Assembly (NCBI RefSeq): GCF_009604385.1
Contig: NZ_WEGJ01000001.1
Coordinates: 620,001-684,000 of the forward strand
DNA from: Streptomyces smaragdinus
GTDB taxonomy: Bacteria > Actinomycetota > Actinomycetes > Streptomycetales > Streptomycetaceae
Length of the DNA: 64,000 bases
Reading direction: 5' to 3'
Notes under the pieces: model-generated
Databases searched by the model: none
Told to the model about the DNA's origin: nothing
What the model saw: only the letters and a program-made list of their open reading frames with translations
Position numbers and translations under genes: made by a program
In this document: positions 42,262 to 52,560 of the stretch, in pieces
Position numbering within the stretch: position 1 is the first letter of the stretch
Layout: every line of letters starts with the position of its first letter

Positions 42262-44204
42262 CTCTTCCCGTTTCCCTTCGCGCCCTGGACCCGGACCGCG
42301 ACCGCGGCCGGTGCGGTGTCGTCCGCGGCCCTGTCGTCCAGCCGCGCCAGCACCCCGCCGATCGATCCCGCGAGCTCCGCCGGCGTCAGCCCCAGGTCGG
42401 CCAGCAGCTCACCGCGCTCGGCGTGCGGCAGGAACCGCTCGGGCAGACCGTAGCAGCGCACCGGCATGTCGGCGTCGGCGTCGCGCAGCGCCCGCTCCAC
42501 CGCCGAACCGACGCCGCCGTTGCGGCTGTTGTCCTCGGCCACGGCGACCATCCGGTGCCGCCGGGCCAGCGGCGCGAGGGCCTCGTCGACCGGCTTGACC
42601 CAGCGCGGGTCGACGACGGTGACGCCGATCCCCCGCTCGGCGAGCAGCGCCGCCGCCCCCGTGCACGCCTCGGCCAGCGACCCGACGGCGACGAGCAGCA
42701 CGTCCTCCCGCTCCCCCCGGTACAGCACGTCCATGCCCCCGACGCGGTCCACCGCCGGCACCGCCGGCCCGACCGACCCGCGGGCGAACCGCACCACCGT
42801 CGGCGCGTCGTCCACCCCGACCGCCTCGCGCAGCTGCAGCCGCAGTTGCTCGGCGTCGCGCGGCGCGGCGATCCGCAGACCGGGGACGACCTGGAGGATC
42901 GACATGTCCCACATGCCGTGGTGGGACGCCCCGTCGGGTCCGGTGATCCCGGCCCGGTCCAGCACGAACGTCACCCCGCAGCGGTGCAGCGCGACGTCCA
43001 TCAGCAGCTGGTCGAACGCCCGGTTGAGGAACGTGGCGTAGATCGCCACCACCGGATGCAGCCCGCCCGTCGCCAGACCGGCCGCGGAGACCGTGGCGTG
43101 CTGCTCGGCGATGCCGACGTCCCACACCCGCTCCGGATAGGCGTCGGCGAACTTCTTCAGCCCCACGGGCTGCAGCATCGCCGCGGTGACCGCGACGACG
43201 TCGTCCCGCTCGGCGCCCAGGCGCACCATCTCGTCGCCGAACACCGACGTCCACGACGGCGGCCCCTTGGGCCCGACCGGCTCGCACGTCAGCGGGTCCA
43301 TCTTCCCGACCGCGTGGAAGCGGTCCGCCTCGTCCTCCAGCGCCGGCCGGTAGCCGCGGCCCTTCTCCGTCAGACAGTGCACCAGCACCGGCCCGTGGAA
43401 GCGGGCGGCGCGGCGCAGCGCCGACTCGACGGCGGCCGTGTCGTGTCCGTCGATGGGGCCGACGTACTTCAGCCCCAGGTCCTCGAACATGCCCTGCGGG
43501 GCGAAGGCGTCCTTGAAGCCCTTCTTCGCGCCGTGCAGCGATTCGTACAGCGGCCGGCCGATGACCGGCATCTCCTGGACGACCCGCTTGCCCCAGGCGA
43601 GGAACTGCTCGTAGCCGTCGGTGGTGCGCAGCGTCGCCAGATGGTTGGCGAGGCCGCCTATGGTCGGGGCGTAGGAGCGCTCGTTGTCGTTGACGACGAT
43701 GATCAGCGGGCGGTCCCTGCCGGCGGCGATGTTGTTCAGCGCCTCCCACGCCATGCCGCCGGTGAGCGCCCCGTCGCCGATGACGGCGACGACGTGGTTG
43801 TTCTCGCCGCGCACCTGGCCGGCCTTGGCCAGTCCGTCGGCCCAGCCCAGGACGGTCGAGGCGTGGCTGTTCTCGATGACGTCGTGGTCGGACTCCTCCC
43901 GGGAGGGGTAGCCGGACAGGCCGCCCTTCCCGCGGAGTTTGGAGAAGTCCTGCCGGCCGGTGAGGAGTTTGTGGACGTAACTCTGGTGGCCGGTGTCCCA
44001 CAGGATGCGGTCCGCCGGTGAGTCGAAGACCCGGTGCAGGGCGATGGTGAGCTCCACCACGCCCAGGTTCGGGCCCAGATGGCCGCCGGTGCGGGCGACC
44101 GCGTGGATCAGGAACTGGCGGATCTCCTCCGCCAGTTCGGCCAGTCGCTCTTCGGGCAGTTCCTTCAGGTCGCGCGGTCCGCGGATGGTCTCCAGCAGGG
44201 TCAT
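42258..44204 (-). CDS. dxs: 1-deoxy-D-xylulose-5-phosphate synthase
   Basis: 648 aa. ThDP motif [19 protein letters not shown]-terminal [19 protein letters not shown] and [10 protein letters not shown], and the C-terminal transketolase domain with [15 protein letters not shown] are all diagnostic. It condenses pyruvate and glyceraldehyde-3-phosphate, the first step of the MEP pathway supplying IPP/DMAPP. Inside the hopanoid operon it probably raises flux for C30 synthesis; a second housekeeping copy is expected elsewhere. The ATG at 44204 follows GGAAGGGG. Confidence 0.96.
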   Translation of the reverse strand: MTLLETIRGPRDLKELPEERLAELAEEIRQFLIHAVARTGGHLGPNLGVVELTIALHRVFDSPADRILWDTGHQSYVHKLLTGRQDFSKLRGKGGLSGYPSREESDHDVIENSHASTVLGWADGLAKAGQVRGENNHVVAVIGDGALTGGMAWEALNNIAAGRDRPLIIVVNDNERSYAPTIGGLANHLATLRTTDGYEQFLAWGKRVVQEMPVIGRPLYESLHGAKKGFKDAFAPQGMFEDLGLKYVGPIDGHDTAAVESALRRAARFHGPVLVHCLTEKGRGYRPALEDEADRFHAVGKMDPLTCEPVGPKGPPSWTSVFGDEMVRLGAERDDVVAVTAAMLQPVGLKKFADAYPERVWDVGIAEQHATVSAAGLATGGLHPVVAIYATFLNRAFDQLLMDVALHRCGVTFVLDRAGITGPDGASHHGMWDMSILQVVPGLRIAAPRDAEQLRLQLREAVGVDDAPTVVRFARGSVGPAVPAVDRVGGMDVLYRGEREDVLLVAVGSLAEACTGAAALLAERGIGVTVVDPRWVKPVDEALAPLARRHRMVAVAEDNSRNGGVGSAVERALRDADADMPVRCYGLPERFLPHAERGELLADLGLTPAELAGSIGGVLARLDDRAADDTAPAAVAVRVQGAKGNGKR

Positions 44205-44259
44205 GTCCGGCCCCCCTTCCCTTGCCTGATGTACGGGGTCACGCCGTGTCTCGGCCGCG

Positions 44260-45279
44260 TCAGGAACCACCCAGGGTCTCGCGGGCGGCCCGCAGCGACT
44301 CCTTGAGCGACCCCAGGGTCGCCAGCACCGCGGTGGGCTCGTAGCCGCAGTGCGCCATGCAGTTGGCGCAGCGCGGGTCCTTGCCGCGGCCGTAGCTGTC
44401 CCAGTCGGTCTCCTCCAGGAGCTCCTTGTACGTGGTGACGTAACCGTCGCTCATCAGATAGCAGGGCCGCTGCCACCCGAACAGGGAGTAGGAGGGAATG
44501 GCCCACGCGGTGCACGGGAAGTCGACCTTGCCCTCGAGGAAGTCGAGGAACAGCGGGCTCTGGTTGAGCCGCCACTTCTTCCGGTTCCCCCCGGCGAAGG
44601 CCTTCTTGAACAGCTCGCGGGTCTGCTGCACGCCCAGGAAGTGCTCCTGGTCGGGAGCCTTCTCGTAGGCGTACGCGGGCGACAGCATCATCTCGTCGAC
44701 CTTCAGGTCGTCGTTGAGGAAGTTGAGGACCTCGATGATGGTCTGCGGTGTGTCGGTGTTGAAGAAGGTGGAGTTCGTGGTCACCCGGAAGCCGCGGCGC
44801 TTGGCCTCCTTGATGGCCTCCACGGCCTCGTCGAAGGTGCCGTCCTTGGCCACCGACGCGTCGTGCCGCTCCTTCAGGCCGTCGATGTGGACGGCCCAGG
44901 CGAAGTACGGGGACGGGGTGAATTTGTCCATCTTCTTGCGCATCAGCAGGGCGTTGGTGCACAGGAAGACGTACTTCTTCTTCTCCACGAGCTGGCGCAC
45001 GATCTCGTGGATCTGCGGGTGCATGAGCGGCTCGCCGCCGGCGATGGACACCATCGGGGCGCCCGCCTCCAGCACCGCGCCGACGGCCTGCGCCACGGGC
45101 ATCCGCTGCTTCAGGATTCCGGCCGGGTGCTGGATCTTGCCGCAGCCCTCGCATTTCAGGTTGCAGGCGAAGAGCGGTTCCAGCTCCACCAGGAGCGGGA
45201 ATTTGTCGCGCCTGCGAAGAGTCTTCTGCTGAAAGAGATAACCAGCGACCTTGATGGTCTGACGAAGCGGCATGGCCAT
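44260..45279 (-). CDS. hpnH: Adenosylhopane synthase HpnH (radical SAM)
   Basis: 339 aa. Radical SAM motif [10 protein letters not shown] near residue 40 and C-terminal [14 protein letters not shown]. HpnH links the 5'-deoxyadenosyl radical to hopene, giving adenosylhopane, the first C35 hopanoid. The ATG at 45279 follows a perfect GGAGGTGA; an ATG two codons later is the alternative. Five bases after hpnG. Confidence 0.96.
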   Translation of the reverse strand: MAMPLRQTIKVAGYLFQQKTLRRRDKFPLLVELEPLFACNLKCEGCGKIQHPAGILKQRMPVAQAVGAVLEAGAPMVSIAGGEPLMHPQIHEIVRQLVEKKKYVFLCTNALLMRKKMDKFTPSPYFAWAVHIDGLKERHDASVAKDGTFDEAVEAIKEAKRRGFRVTTNSTFFNTDTPQTIIEVLNFLNDDLKVDEMMLSPAYAYEKAPDQEHFLGVQQTRELFKKAFAGGNRKKWRLNQSPLFLDFLEGKVDFPCTAWAIPSYSLFGWQRPCYLMSDGYVTTYKELLEETDWDSYGRGKDPRCANCMAHCGYEPTAVLATLGSLKESLRAARETLGGS

Positions 45280-45284
45280 CGGGC

Positions 45285-45923
45285 TCACCTCCTGGGGAGC
45301 AAAGTGCGGTGCCATTCGAAGAAGGCGGGTAGGACTGTGCTGAGCACGCGGTAGGCCCTGAGGCCGCCGCGCAGCGTTCCGATTCGCAGTAGTTCGTGGC
45401 CGGGTGCGTCCACCACCACGCGGACCGCGGCGACCGGCCGCGGGCCGGTGCGCAGGGATTCGCTGAGGGTGGCCGCGGATTCCATGTCCACGGCGGCGGC
45501 GCCCTTGGCCCGCAGCTGTGCCCGTTCGTGCGGCCGCACGACGTGGTCGGAGCCGGCCAGGGTGCCCCGGTGGACGGTGAGGCCGAGCAGGCCGATGGCT
45601 TCGGCCAGCACGGCGGCGGATTCGCACGCAATGCGCTCGTCGTCCACTTCTGCGGTTGTAGCGACAATGACGTCCCCGGGACGCATCCCGGTTTCGAGTC
45701 CGGCGCAGAATCCGGTGGCCAGGACAGGTGAGCGGCGGAACTCGTCGGTCCGCAGCCGGTCCGCGACGCGGCGCCGGGCGGCCGCGGGACCCATCCCGGT
45801 GCGCAGGACGGCCACCTCCCCGCCGGTGTCCCCGGGGAGCCCGCCGCGCAGCGCCCGGCGCTCGATGCCGAGCGCGCAGGCGAGTACGAGCGGACCGTCC
45901 GCGGCCCCGGCGGGTGGCGGCAT
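45285..45923 (-). CDS. hpnG: Adenosylhopane nucleosidase/phosphorylase HpnG
   Basis: 212 aa of the purine nucleoside phosphorylase superfamily (LATGFCAGLETGMRPGDVIVAT and AAAVDMESAATLSESL carry the family motifs, including the substrate-contacting Met-Glu). It removes adenine from adenosylhopane to give ribosylhopane or its phosphate. The ATG at 45923 shares one base with the shc stop (TGATG). Confidence 0.92.
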   Translation of the reverse strand: MPPPAGAADGPLVLACALGIERRALRGGLPGDTGGEVAVLRTGMGPAAARRRVADRLRTDEFRRSPVLATGFCAGLETGMRPGDVIVATTAEVDDERIACESAAVLAEAIGLLGLTVHRGTLAGSDHVVRPHERAQLRAKGAAAVDMESAATLSESLRTGPRPVAAVRVVVDAPGHELLRIGTLRGGLRAYRVLSTVLPAFFEWHRTLLPRR

Positions 45924-47917
45924 CAGCCCTCCCGCCGGCGTTCCAGCGCGTCCGCACCGCCGTGCAGATAGCGCCCGAGCGCGGTGAGGGGGAACACGTG
46001 CCGGTACAGGTGGTAGTTGATGGAGAAGTCCCAGGGGAAGCCGGTGCCGGTGAACTCCGGTTCGTCCCAGGTGCCGTCCGCCCGCTGGGTGCGGGCCAGC
46101 CAGCGCACGCCGCGCTCCACGGCCGGGGAGGCGTGCTCCCCGGCGGCGAGCAGCGCCAGCAGCGCCCACGCCGTCTGGGAGGCGGTGGAGGTGCCCCGGG
46201 CGATCCACTCGGGGTCGGGGTAGGAGCGCAGGTCCTCGCCCCAGCCGCCGTCGTCGTTCTGCACGCCCTCCAGCCAGGTCACCGCCCGCCGGATCGCCGG
46301 GTGCGTGCCGGGCAGTCCGGCGGCGACGAGCGCGGGGACGGCCGAGCCGGTGCCGTAGACGTAGTTGACGCCCCAGCGCCCGAACCAGGCGCCGGACGCC
46401 TCCTGTTCGGCGAGCAGCCAGCCGACGCCGCGGCGGGCGTGCGGGTCCTGGGCGAGGCCCTCGTACGAGAGCATCTCGACCACGTGGGCCGTGACGTCCG
46501 CCGACGGCGGGTCGATCACCTCGCCGAAGTCGCAGAACGGGAGCTTGTTGGGCAGGGGCGAGGTGTTGTCGGCGTCGAACGCGCCCCACGCCCCGCCCTG
46601 GGACTGCATGCCGGCCGTCCAGCGCACGGCCTTCTCCACCGCGGTGTCGACCCGGGCGGCGTCGGGGTGCTGGACGCGGCGCAGGGCGAGGATGACCTCG
46701 GCGGTGTCGTCGGTGTCGGGGTAGTTGTCGTTGTGGAACTCGAACGCCCAGCCGCCGGGCGGCAGTCCGGGACGGCGCACGGACCAGTCGCCGTCGGCGA
46801 AGACCTGCTCGGCGAGCAGCCAGTCGGCGGCCTTGATGAGCCGGGGGTCGTCGGCGGCGACTCCGGCGTCGGCGAGGGCGATCATGGAGAGACAGGTATC
46901 CCAGATCGGGGACTGGCATGCCTCGATCATGCGGGTGTCTTCGTCGGGCCAGACGGCGAACTCGTCGAGCGCCTTGAGCCCCGCTCGTATCACCGGATGG
47001 TCCAGACCGTAGCCGAGGAGCCGCAGCGCGATGATCGAGTAGACGGCCGGGGGCTGGATGCCGCCCCAGCAGCCGTCGCTCTCCTGCCGTTTGACGATCC
47101 ACTCGGCGGCGCGTCGTTTGGCGGCCCGGCGCAGCGGCTTCAGGGCCACCTTGTGGTAGACGTGCAGGGCCTTGTCCAGCCGCTGGAAGACGCCGTCCCA
47201 GCTGGCGGCTCGGGCGAACCGGCGCGGCGGGGCGGGATTCCCCGGGTCCGTGTGGAGCTCGTCCAGGGTGAAGGGCGCCTCGTGCACGGGCCGTTCGGCG
47301 GAGACGATGGTGAGCGGCACGATGGTCTGGCGCGCCCAGCAGCCGAAGTCGTAGATGTTGAGCGGGAACCACTTCGGGAAGTAGATGAGCTCCGGCGGCA
47401 GGACGGGCAGGTCGTCCCACTTCCACCAGCCGAAGAGCGCGAGCCAGATCCGGGTGAAGACCCGGCTCGCGGCGATGCCCCCCTGCTCGCGCACCCAGGC
47501 GGAGGCCGCCGCCATGTGCGGCGCCCCCGGATCGTCGCCGGCCAGGCGCAGCGCGACGTACGCCTCGATGGTGGCGGAGAGTTCGGGCGGGCCGCCGTGG
47601 AAGGTGTTCCAGGTCCCGTCGGCCTGCTGCTGCGAGCGGATCCAGCGGGCGGCGGCGGCCGTGGTGCGGTCGTCGCCGATGCCGAGGAACTCGCGCAGCA
47701 TCAGGTCCTCGGCGTCCATGGTGACGTTCGTCTCCAGGTCGCCCTTCCACCAGCCGGCCTCGTCCTGGCGGTCCAGGAGATACGCCGTGGCCCGCTCGGC
47801 GGCGGTCTTGGCGGCGCTCGAGGCCGGTTCCGCCGCCGGATCGGCGGCGGTCGCGGCGGAGTCAGATGTGTGCCGGGGGTGCACCGGTCCGGTGCTGTCG
47901 TCGGTTGTGGCTGTCAC
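45923..47917 (-). CDS. shc: Squalene-hopene cyclase
   Basis: 664 aa. The protonating DXDD motif is DTDD in NYPDTDDTAEV (about 400), with many QW repeats such as QSQGGAWGAFDAD and GVQNDDGGWGEDL. It is a monotopic membrane enzyme cyclising squalene to hopene and hopanol. The GTG start at 47917 lies nine bases after AAGG. Confidence 0.97.
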   Translation of the reverse strand: MTATTDDSTGPVHPRHTSDSAATAADPAAEPASSAAKTAAERATAYLLDRQDEAGWWKGDLETNVTMDAEDLMLREFLGIGDDRTTAAAARWIRSQQQADGTWNTFHGGPPELSATIEAYVALRLAGDDPGAPHMAAASAWVREQGGIAASRVFTRIWLALFGWWKWDDLPVLPPELIYFPKWFPLNIYDFGCWARQTIVPLTIVSAERPVHEAPFTLDELHTDPGNPAPPRRFARAASWDGVFQRLDKALHVYHKVALKPLRRAAKRRAAEWIVKRQESDGCWGGIQPPAVYSIIALRLLGYGLDHPVIRAGLKALDEFAVWPDEDTRMIEACQSPIWDTCLSMIALADAGVAADDPRLIKAADWLLAEQVFADGDWSVRRPGLPPGGWAFEFHNDNYPDTDDTAEVILALRRVQHPDAARVDTAVEKAVRWTAGMQSQGGAWGAFDADNTSPLPNKLPFCDFGEVIDPPSADVTAHVVEMLSYEGLAQDPHARRGVGWLLAEQEASGAWFGRWGVNYVYGTGSAVPALVAAGLPGTHPAIRRAVTWLEGVQNDDGGWGEDLRSYPDPEWIARGTSTASQTAWALLALLAAGEHASPAVERGVRWLARTQRADGTWDEPEFTGTGFPWDFSINYHLYRHVFPLTALGRYLHGGADALERRREG

Positions 47918-47973
47918 TGTCTGGCACCTTCTTCCCCTTGTCCGGGCGGGTCTGGTCGAACCCGTCAGGCCGG

Positions 47974-49077
47974 TCAGCGTCTGCGGACGACCACGAAGTC
48001 GGCGAGCTCCGTCAGTTGGTTCCGTACGGCCTGCGGCATGGCCACTCCCGTCAGCGCGGCGAGCGCGGTGGCGTGCTGCCGGCGCGCCTCCTGCGTGGTC
48101 CACTCCCGGCCGCCGGATTCCTCGATCAGCGCGGCGCGAGTGGCGAATTCTTCCTCACTGAACGCGTCGTCCGCCTCCGGATTTTCCGTGCCGGTGGCCT
48201 TGGCGTCGGCGGCGAGGACCTCGGCGAGCCGGTCGGAGGCCGGCCCTCCCGCCGCGAGCGCCGCGCACACCGGCAGCGACTTCTTGCGCTGGCGCAGGTC
48301 GCTCCAGGTCTGCTTGCCCGTGACGGCCGGCTCGCCCCAGATGCCGAGCAGGTCGTCGACGGCCTGGAACGCCAGCCCCAGGTGGTAGCCGTACGTCTCC
48401 AGCGCGTCCGCGGTGGCGTCGTCGGCGCCGCCCAGGACGGCGCCGATGGAGCAGGCGCAGGCGAGGAGGGCGCCCGTCTTGTTGCCCTCCATCTCCAGGC
48501 ACTCCCGGACGGTGACCCGCTCACGGCCCTCGAAGGAGATGTCCTGCGCCTGGCCGTCGATGAGCTTGCGCGTCGCGGTCGTCAGCCGGCGCGTGGCCCG
48601 GCCGGCCTCGGCGGTGCCGAGCTCCAGCAGCACCTCGTTGGCCAGGGCGAACAGGGCATCGCCGACGAGGATCGCCTGGGCGGGGCCGTGCACCTTCCAC
48701 ACCGTGTCGCGGTGGCGGCGCTGTTCGTCGCCGTCCATCAGGTCGTCGTGCAGCAGCGAGAAGTTGTGCACCAGCTCCACGGCCACCGCGCCGGGCACCC
48801 CCGCCTCGGGGGGCGCGCCGGCCGCCTCGGCGGAGATCAGCGCGAGCGCGGGGCGTACGGCCTTGCCGCCGTCGCCGTCGGCCGGGTTGCCCAGGGCGTC
48901 GATCCAGCCGAAGTGGTAGGCGGCCACGGTGTCCATGGGCGGCGCCAGCCGGTCCACGGCGGCGCGCAGCAGCGGCAGGGACAGGGCGCGCCCGCGTTCG
49001 AGCAAGGCCTCCGTCGTACCACCGCTGTGGTTCGAGTCGATCACGGCCACGCTGTCTCCTTCGGTACTGATACTCAT
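47974..49077 (-). CDS. Polyprenyl diphosphate synthase (farnesyl diphosphate type)
   Basis: 367 aa. First Asp-rich motif DDLMDGD in LVHNFSLLHDDLMDGDEQRRH; second motif DDLLGIWGE in FQAVDDLLGIWGE; Lys-bearing GGKAVRPALAL at the IPP site. In this operon it should make the C15 farnesyl diphosphate consumed by HpnC and HpnD. The ATG at 49077 overlaps the hpnE stop. Confidence 0.94.
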   Translation of the reverse strand: MSISTEGDSVAVIDSNHSGGTTEALLERGRALSLPLLRAAVDRLAPPMDTVAAYHFGWIDALGNPADGDGGKAVRPALALISAEAAGAPPEAGVPGAVAVELVHNFSLLHDDLMDGDEQRRHRDTVWKVHGPAQAILVGDALFALANEVLLELGTAEAGRATRRLTTATRKLIDGQAQDISFEGRERVTVRECLEMEGNKTGALLACACSIGAVLGGADDATADALETYGYHLGLAFQAVDDLLGIWGEPAVTGKQTWSDLRQRKKSLPVCAALAAGGPASDRLAEVLAADAKATGTENPEADDAFSEEEFATRAALIEESGGREWTTQEARRQHATALAALTGVAMPQAVRNQLTELADFVVVRRR

Positions 49078-50534
49078 GCCGCCTCCGTCGCGGTCGCCGG
49101 CGACGTCCTCGCGGCCGTCGGCAGAGGTCTGGTCCGGGTCCGCGCGGTCAGCCTGCGGCCGAGGCCGCCCAGCACGCCGTCCGCCGCCGAAAGGCCGCTG
49201 AGCACGGCACCCTCCATCGTCGCGGGCCACCCGGTGTCGGTCCACGCGCCTGCCAGCGCCAGTCCCGGCGCGCGGGTGCGCGACGGCGGACGCAGGCTCG
49301 CGACACCGGGGGCCGGCGCGAAGGTCGCCGTGCGCTCCCGGGTCACGAAGAAGTCCCGTACGACCGCGTCCCGGGCGCCGGGCAGCAGCCGCTCCAGCTC
49401 GGGGAGATACCGCGTGCGCAGCTCCTCCACCGGCCGGTCGATGTCGTCCTGCGCGGCCGACTGCGACAGCGCCAGATACTGTCCGCCGCCCTCGAGCCCG
49501 GAGGTCTCCGTACGGTCGAAGACCCACTGCACGCGGGTGCCGAGCGCGGCGAAGAACGGCCGGCGCAGGAGCGTGCGGTCGTACACCACGTGGACGTTGA
49601 GGATGGGCGCGGTGCCGATCCGCAGCAGCCGGTCCTTGCCGTCGATCGCGCCGTCGGGCAGCAGTCCGTGCGCCTCGCGCTGGGGTACGGCGAGCACCAC
49701 GGCGTCGGCGTCCAGCTCGGCGCCCTGCCCGGGGCCGGCGGTCACGGTGACCCGCCAGCCGGTGTCGGTGCGGGTCAGGGTCCGGGCGCGGGTGCGCAGC
49801 CGCGTGCGGACGCCGGCCTTGTCCAGCTCCTGGCGGGCGAGGGTGTCGTGGAGTTCGCCGAGGGGGACCTGGGCGAAGCCGATGTCGGCGGCGCCGGGCT
49901 CGCTGAGCAGGCCGGTCTTGAACACCATGGCGGCCAGCGCCAGGGACGACTCCCCCGCGACGGCGTTGAGCGTGGCGACGCCCACCAGGTCCCACAGCGC
50001 CTCGACGGTCCGCGGCGACTGCCCGTGCCGGGCCAGCCAGCTGCCGAAGTCCTCCCGGTCGAGCGCCGGGTCGGCGAGGTCGAGGCCCTTGAGCGCGAGC
50101 GCCGCCCGGCCGACGGAGGCCCGTTCGGCGAGCGACAGATGCGGGTAGCGGGCCAGGCTGGCGGCCAGATGCAGCGGTACGGGCAGTCCGGCGCGCCGCA
50201 GCCGCCCGAGCCTGCGGTTGCCGGCGTCCAGTACGGGTACGTCCAGCCGGCGTTGCAGCGGTGCGAGGTCGAGGCCGCCGACGCGGTCCAGGAACCACTG
50301 GTACGCGGTGCAGCAACGCAGGTACACGTGCTGGCCGTTGTCGACGGTGAGCGGCCCGGCGGCCGACTGGCGTTCGAAGGAGAACGCGAGTCCGCCCAGG
50401 CGCGGCCGGCCCTCGAGGAGGGTGACGTCGACCCCGGAGTCCGCGAGCGCGAGCGCCGCCGTGGTGCCGGCCAGCCCGCCCCCGATCACCACGGCCGACG
50501 GCCGTGCAGCGGCTGTCATCCGCCCGTCGTTCAA
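49074..50534 (-). CDS. hpnE: Hydroxysqualene dehydroxylase HpnE
   Basis: 486 aa. FAD/NAD(P) amine-oxidase-like flavoprotein with VVIGGGLAGTTAALALADSG near residue 15 and C-terminal LAGAWTDTGWPATMEGAVLSG. Removes the hydroxyl of hydroxysqualene to yield squalene. TTG at 50534 has AGGGGG ten bases upstream and is preferred; the ATG five codons later (50520) lacks a clear site. Confidence 0.94.
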   Translation of the reverse strand: MNDGRMTAAARPSAVVIGGGLAGTTAALALADSGVDVTLLEGRPRLGGLAFSFERQSAAGPLTVDNGQHVYLRCCTAYQWFLDRVGGLDLAPLQRRLDVPVLDAGNRRLGRLRRAGLPVPLHLAASLARYPHLSLAERASVGRAALALKGLDLADPALDREDFGSWLARHGQSPRTVEALWDLVGVATLNAVAGESSLALAAMVFKTGLLSEPGAADIGFAQVPLGELHDTLARQELDKAGVRTRLRTRARTLTRTDTGWRVTVTAGPGQGAELDADAVVLAVPQREAHGLLPDGAIDGKDRLLRIGTAPILNVHVVYDRTLLRRPFFAALGTRVQWVFDRTETSGLEGGGQYLALSQSAAQDDIDRPVEELRTRYLPELERLLPGARDAVVRDFFVTRERTATFAPAPGVASLRPPSRTRAPGLALAGAWTDTGWPATMEGAVLSGLSAADGVLGGLGRRLTARTRTRPLPTAARTSPATATEAA

Positions 50535-50646
50535 GATCGCACAGCCCCCTTGGTCATCAGGCGGGAGGACGCGATCTTCCGGCGGAAGGTTGCCCGCCGC
50601 CGGCAGACCCGCATCCTCATCCCTGGCCCGTCCGCGGCCGGCGCAA

Positions 50647-51564
50647 TCATGGGCGCCGCCCGCGTGCCGTCTGGCGGGCGTCGTATCCCGTCAGCCCGCG
50701 CACCGCGACGTACGCCTTCTCCCGCCCGGGGAGCGAGACCCGGCCGCGCAGGATCGCCCCGGGGTCGGCGGCGATCCGGCCGAGCAGCCGGTGGTAGATG
50801 CCGGCCATGGCGGCGACGCACGCACCGCTGCGCCGGTCGAGCATCGGCAGCAGCCGGAAACCCTCCGCGAACAGCGCCCGGGCGCGGCGCACCTCGAAGT
50901 GCACCAGGCCGGCGAAGTCGGAGCCGGCCGGCGGTACGGGGCCGTGGAACCCGGCGGAGCAGCCGAACTTGGCGAGGTCCTCGGCGGGCAGATAGGTGCG
51001 CCCGTTGTCCGCGTCCTCGCGGACGTCGCGCAGGATGTTCGTCAGCTGCAGGGCCAGGCCCAGGGTATCGGCGTACTCGGGGGCGCGTCCGGCGTCGCGG
51101 GCGCCGGGAACGGTGCCGAAGACGCCGAGGGAGAGCCGGCCGATGGCGCCGGCCACACAGCGGCAGTAGACCTTGAGGTCGTCCCAGGTCTCGTACTCCT
51201 CGCCGCGGACGTCCGCCAGCACGCCGTCGATGAGTTCGTCGAGCCCCTCGAGGGGGATCGGGAACACCGTCGCGGCGTGGCCGAGGGCCACCGCCACGGG
51301 GTCGGTGTCGTCCTCGGTCACCTCACCCGCGCGGACGAGGGCGAGCACTTCACGGGTCTGTTCGAGCCTGGCCAGCTTGGCGTCGGGCGCCAGCTCCCCG
51401 TCACCGATGTCGTCGACGCGCCGCGAGAACGCGTACAGGGCGGACATCGCGCGGCGCTTGTCGGCGGGCAGCAGCCTGATGCCGTACGCGAAGTTGCGCG
51501 CCTGCAGTCCGGTGACCGCCTCGCAGTAGCTGTACGCGGCGAGTACAGGAGAACTCGGTTCCAC
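50647..51564 (-). CDS. hpnD: Presqualene diphosphate synthase HpnD
   Basis: 305 aa trans-isoprenyl diphosphate synthase of the squalene/phytoene type. Asp motifs RRVDDIGDGE and NILRDVREDADNGR, and YCRCVAGAIGRLSLGVFG. Joins two farnesyl diphosphates. The GTG at 51564 follows GAGGTGAGG, six bases after the hpnC stop. Confidence 0.95.
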   Translation of the reverse strand: MEPSSPVLAAYSYCEAVTGLQARNFAYGIRLLPADKRRAMSALYAFSRRVDDIGDGELAPDAKLARLEQTREVLALVRAGEVTEDDTDPVAVALGHAATVFPIPLEGLDELIDGVLADVRGEEYETWDDLKVYCRCVAGAIGRLSLGVFGTVPGARDAGRAPEYADTLGLALQLTNILRDVREDADNGRTYLPAEDLAKFGCSAGFHGPVPPAGSDFAGLVHFEVRRARALFAEGFRLLPMLDRRSGACVAAMAGIYHRLLGRIAADPGAILRGRVSLPGREKAYVAVRGLTGYDARQTARGRRP

Positions 51565-51570
51565 GTATCC

Positions 51571-52560
51571 TCACCTCTCTTTTCGCAGAGCCGCGCCCAC
51601 CTCGCGCAGCAGCGCGGGCTTGGTGGGCTTGGGAGGACCGGGGAGAGTGTCGTGGCCCGCCGCCGCGATCGCCTTCAGCGCGGCACGCCCCCCGGCCACG
51701 AATCCCGCCAGCAGGAGCCTCAGCCTGCCGTGGACGCTGCGCACGAGCGGAGCGCCCTGATCGAGCAGTTCGTTCGCCCGTTCGACCTCGAAGGCGATGA
51801 GCGCGCGGACGTCGTCGTTCGCCGCGGGCAGGGCGAGGTCGCCCTCGCCGACGGAGAAGCGCTTCATGTCCTCGGCCGGCAGATAGATCCGGTCGCGGAC
51901 CAGGTCCTCGGAGACGTCCTGGAGGTGTTCGACGATCTGCAGTCCGCTGCAGATCGCGTCCGACCAGGCCACCCGCTGCTCGGTCGACACCCCGGCGAGC
52001 GCCAGCACGAGGCGTCCGACCGGGTTGGCGGACAGTTCGCAGTAGTCGAGGAGTTCCTGGTAGGTGGCGTACCGGCGGACCAGCTGGTCCTGCCGGTTGG
52101 CGCCGATGAGCCCGAGGAACGGGGCGCGGTCGAGGCCGTGCCTGCGGACGGTCGGCTGCAGCGCCCGCAGGAGCGGGTGGCGCGGTTCGCCGTCGAAGAC
52201 GCGGTGCAGGTCGTCCTCGAACGCCTGGAGCAGGACGAGCCGGTCGCCCGCGCGCTCCGGGGCGACGCCCAGGGCCCGGGCGTCCGCGCCGCCGGGAGCG
52301 AGGTCGCCGTCGCCGATGTCGTCGACGAGCCGGGCATAGCCGTAGACGGCCATGAGATCGGTGCGCCATGCCTTCGGCAGGAAGAACGGCGCGACAGGAA
52401 AATTCTCGTCACGGGCCTGGTCCAGAACGGCTTGTGACGGATCTTTACGGTTGTTTCCCCCCACCCTGCCGGAGACGGCTTTCGGCCCTCCGCGGTTGCC
52501 GGCGGTCACCGGAAACTGCCCGGGGACCGCTCCGCGGGGGTCCGCGGGGCCGCCGCCCAC
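51571..52560 (-). CDS. hpnC: Hydroxysqualene synthase HpnC
   Basis: 329 aa from GTG at 52560. Same fold as HpnD, with YGYARLVDDIGDGD and VSEDLVRDRIYLPAEDM. Converts presqualene diphosphate to hydroxysqualene. The first ~40 residues (Gly/Pro-rich, before DENFPVAPFFLPKAWR) are low-complexity and no candidate start (52560, 52509 or 52464) has a convincing ribosome site, so the N-terminus is uncertain. First gene of the operon. Confidence 0.92.
   Translation of the reverse strand: MGGGPADPRGAVPGQFPVTAGNRGGPKAVSGRVGGNNRKDPSQAVLDQARDENFPVAPFFLPKAWRTDLMAVYGYARLVDDIGDGDLAPGGADARALGVAPERAGDRLVLLQAFEDDLHRVFDGEPRHPLLRALQPTVRRHGLDRAPFLGLIGANRQDQLVRRYATYQELLDYCELSANPVGRLVLALAGVSTEQRVAWSDAICSGLQIVEHLQDVSEDLVRDRIYLPAEDMKRFSVGEGDLALPAANDDVRALIAFEVERANELLDQGAPLVRSVHGRLRLLLAGFVAGGRAALKAIAAAGHDTLPGPPKPTKPALLREVGAALRKER

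Noticed and set aside
45285..47750. 821-codon frame joining HpnG with antiframe shc sequence
   Set aside because: Only the HpnG part after the ATG at 45923 is real; upstream it reads the wrong frame of shc.
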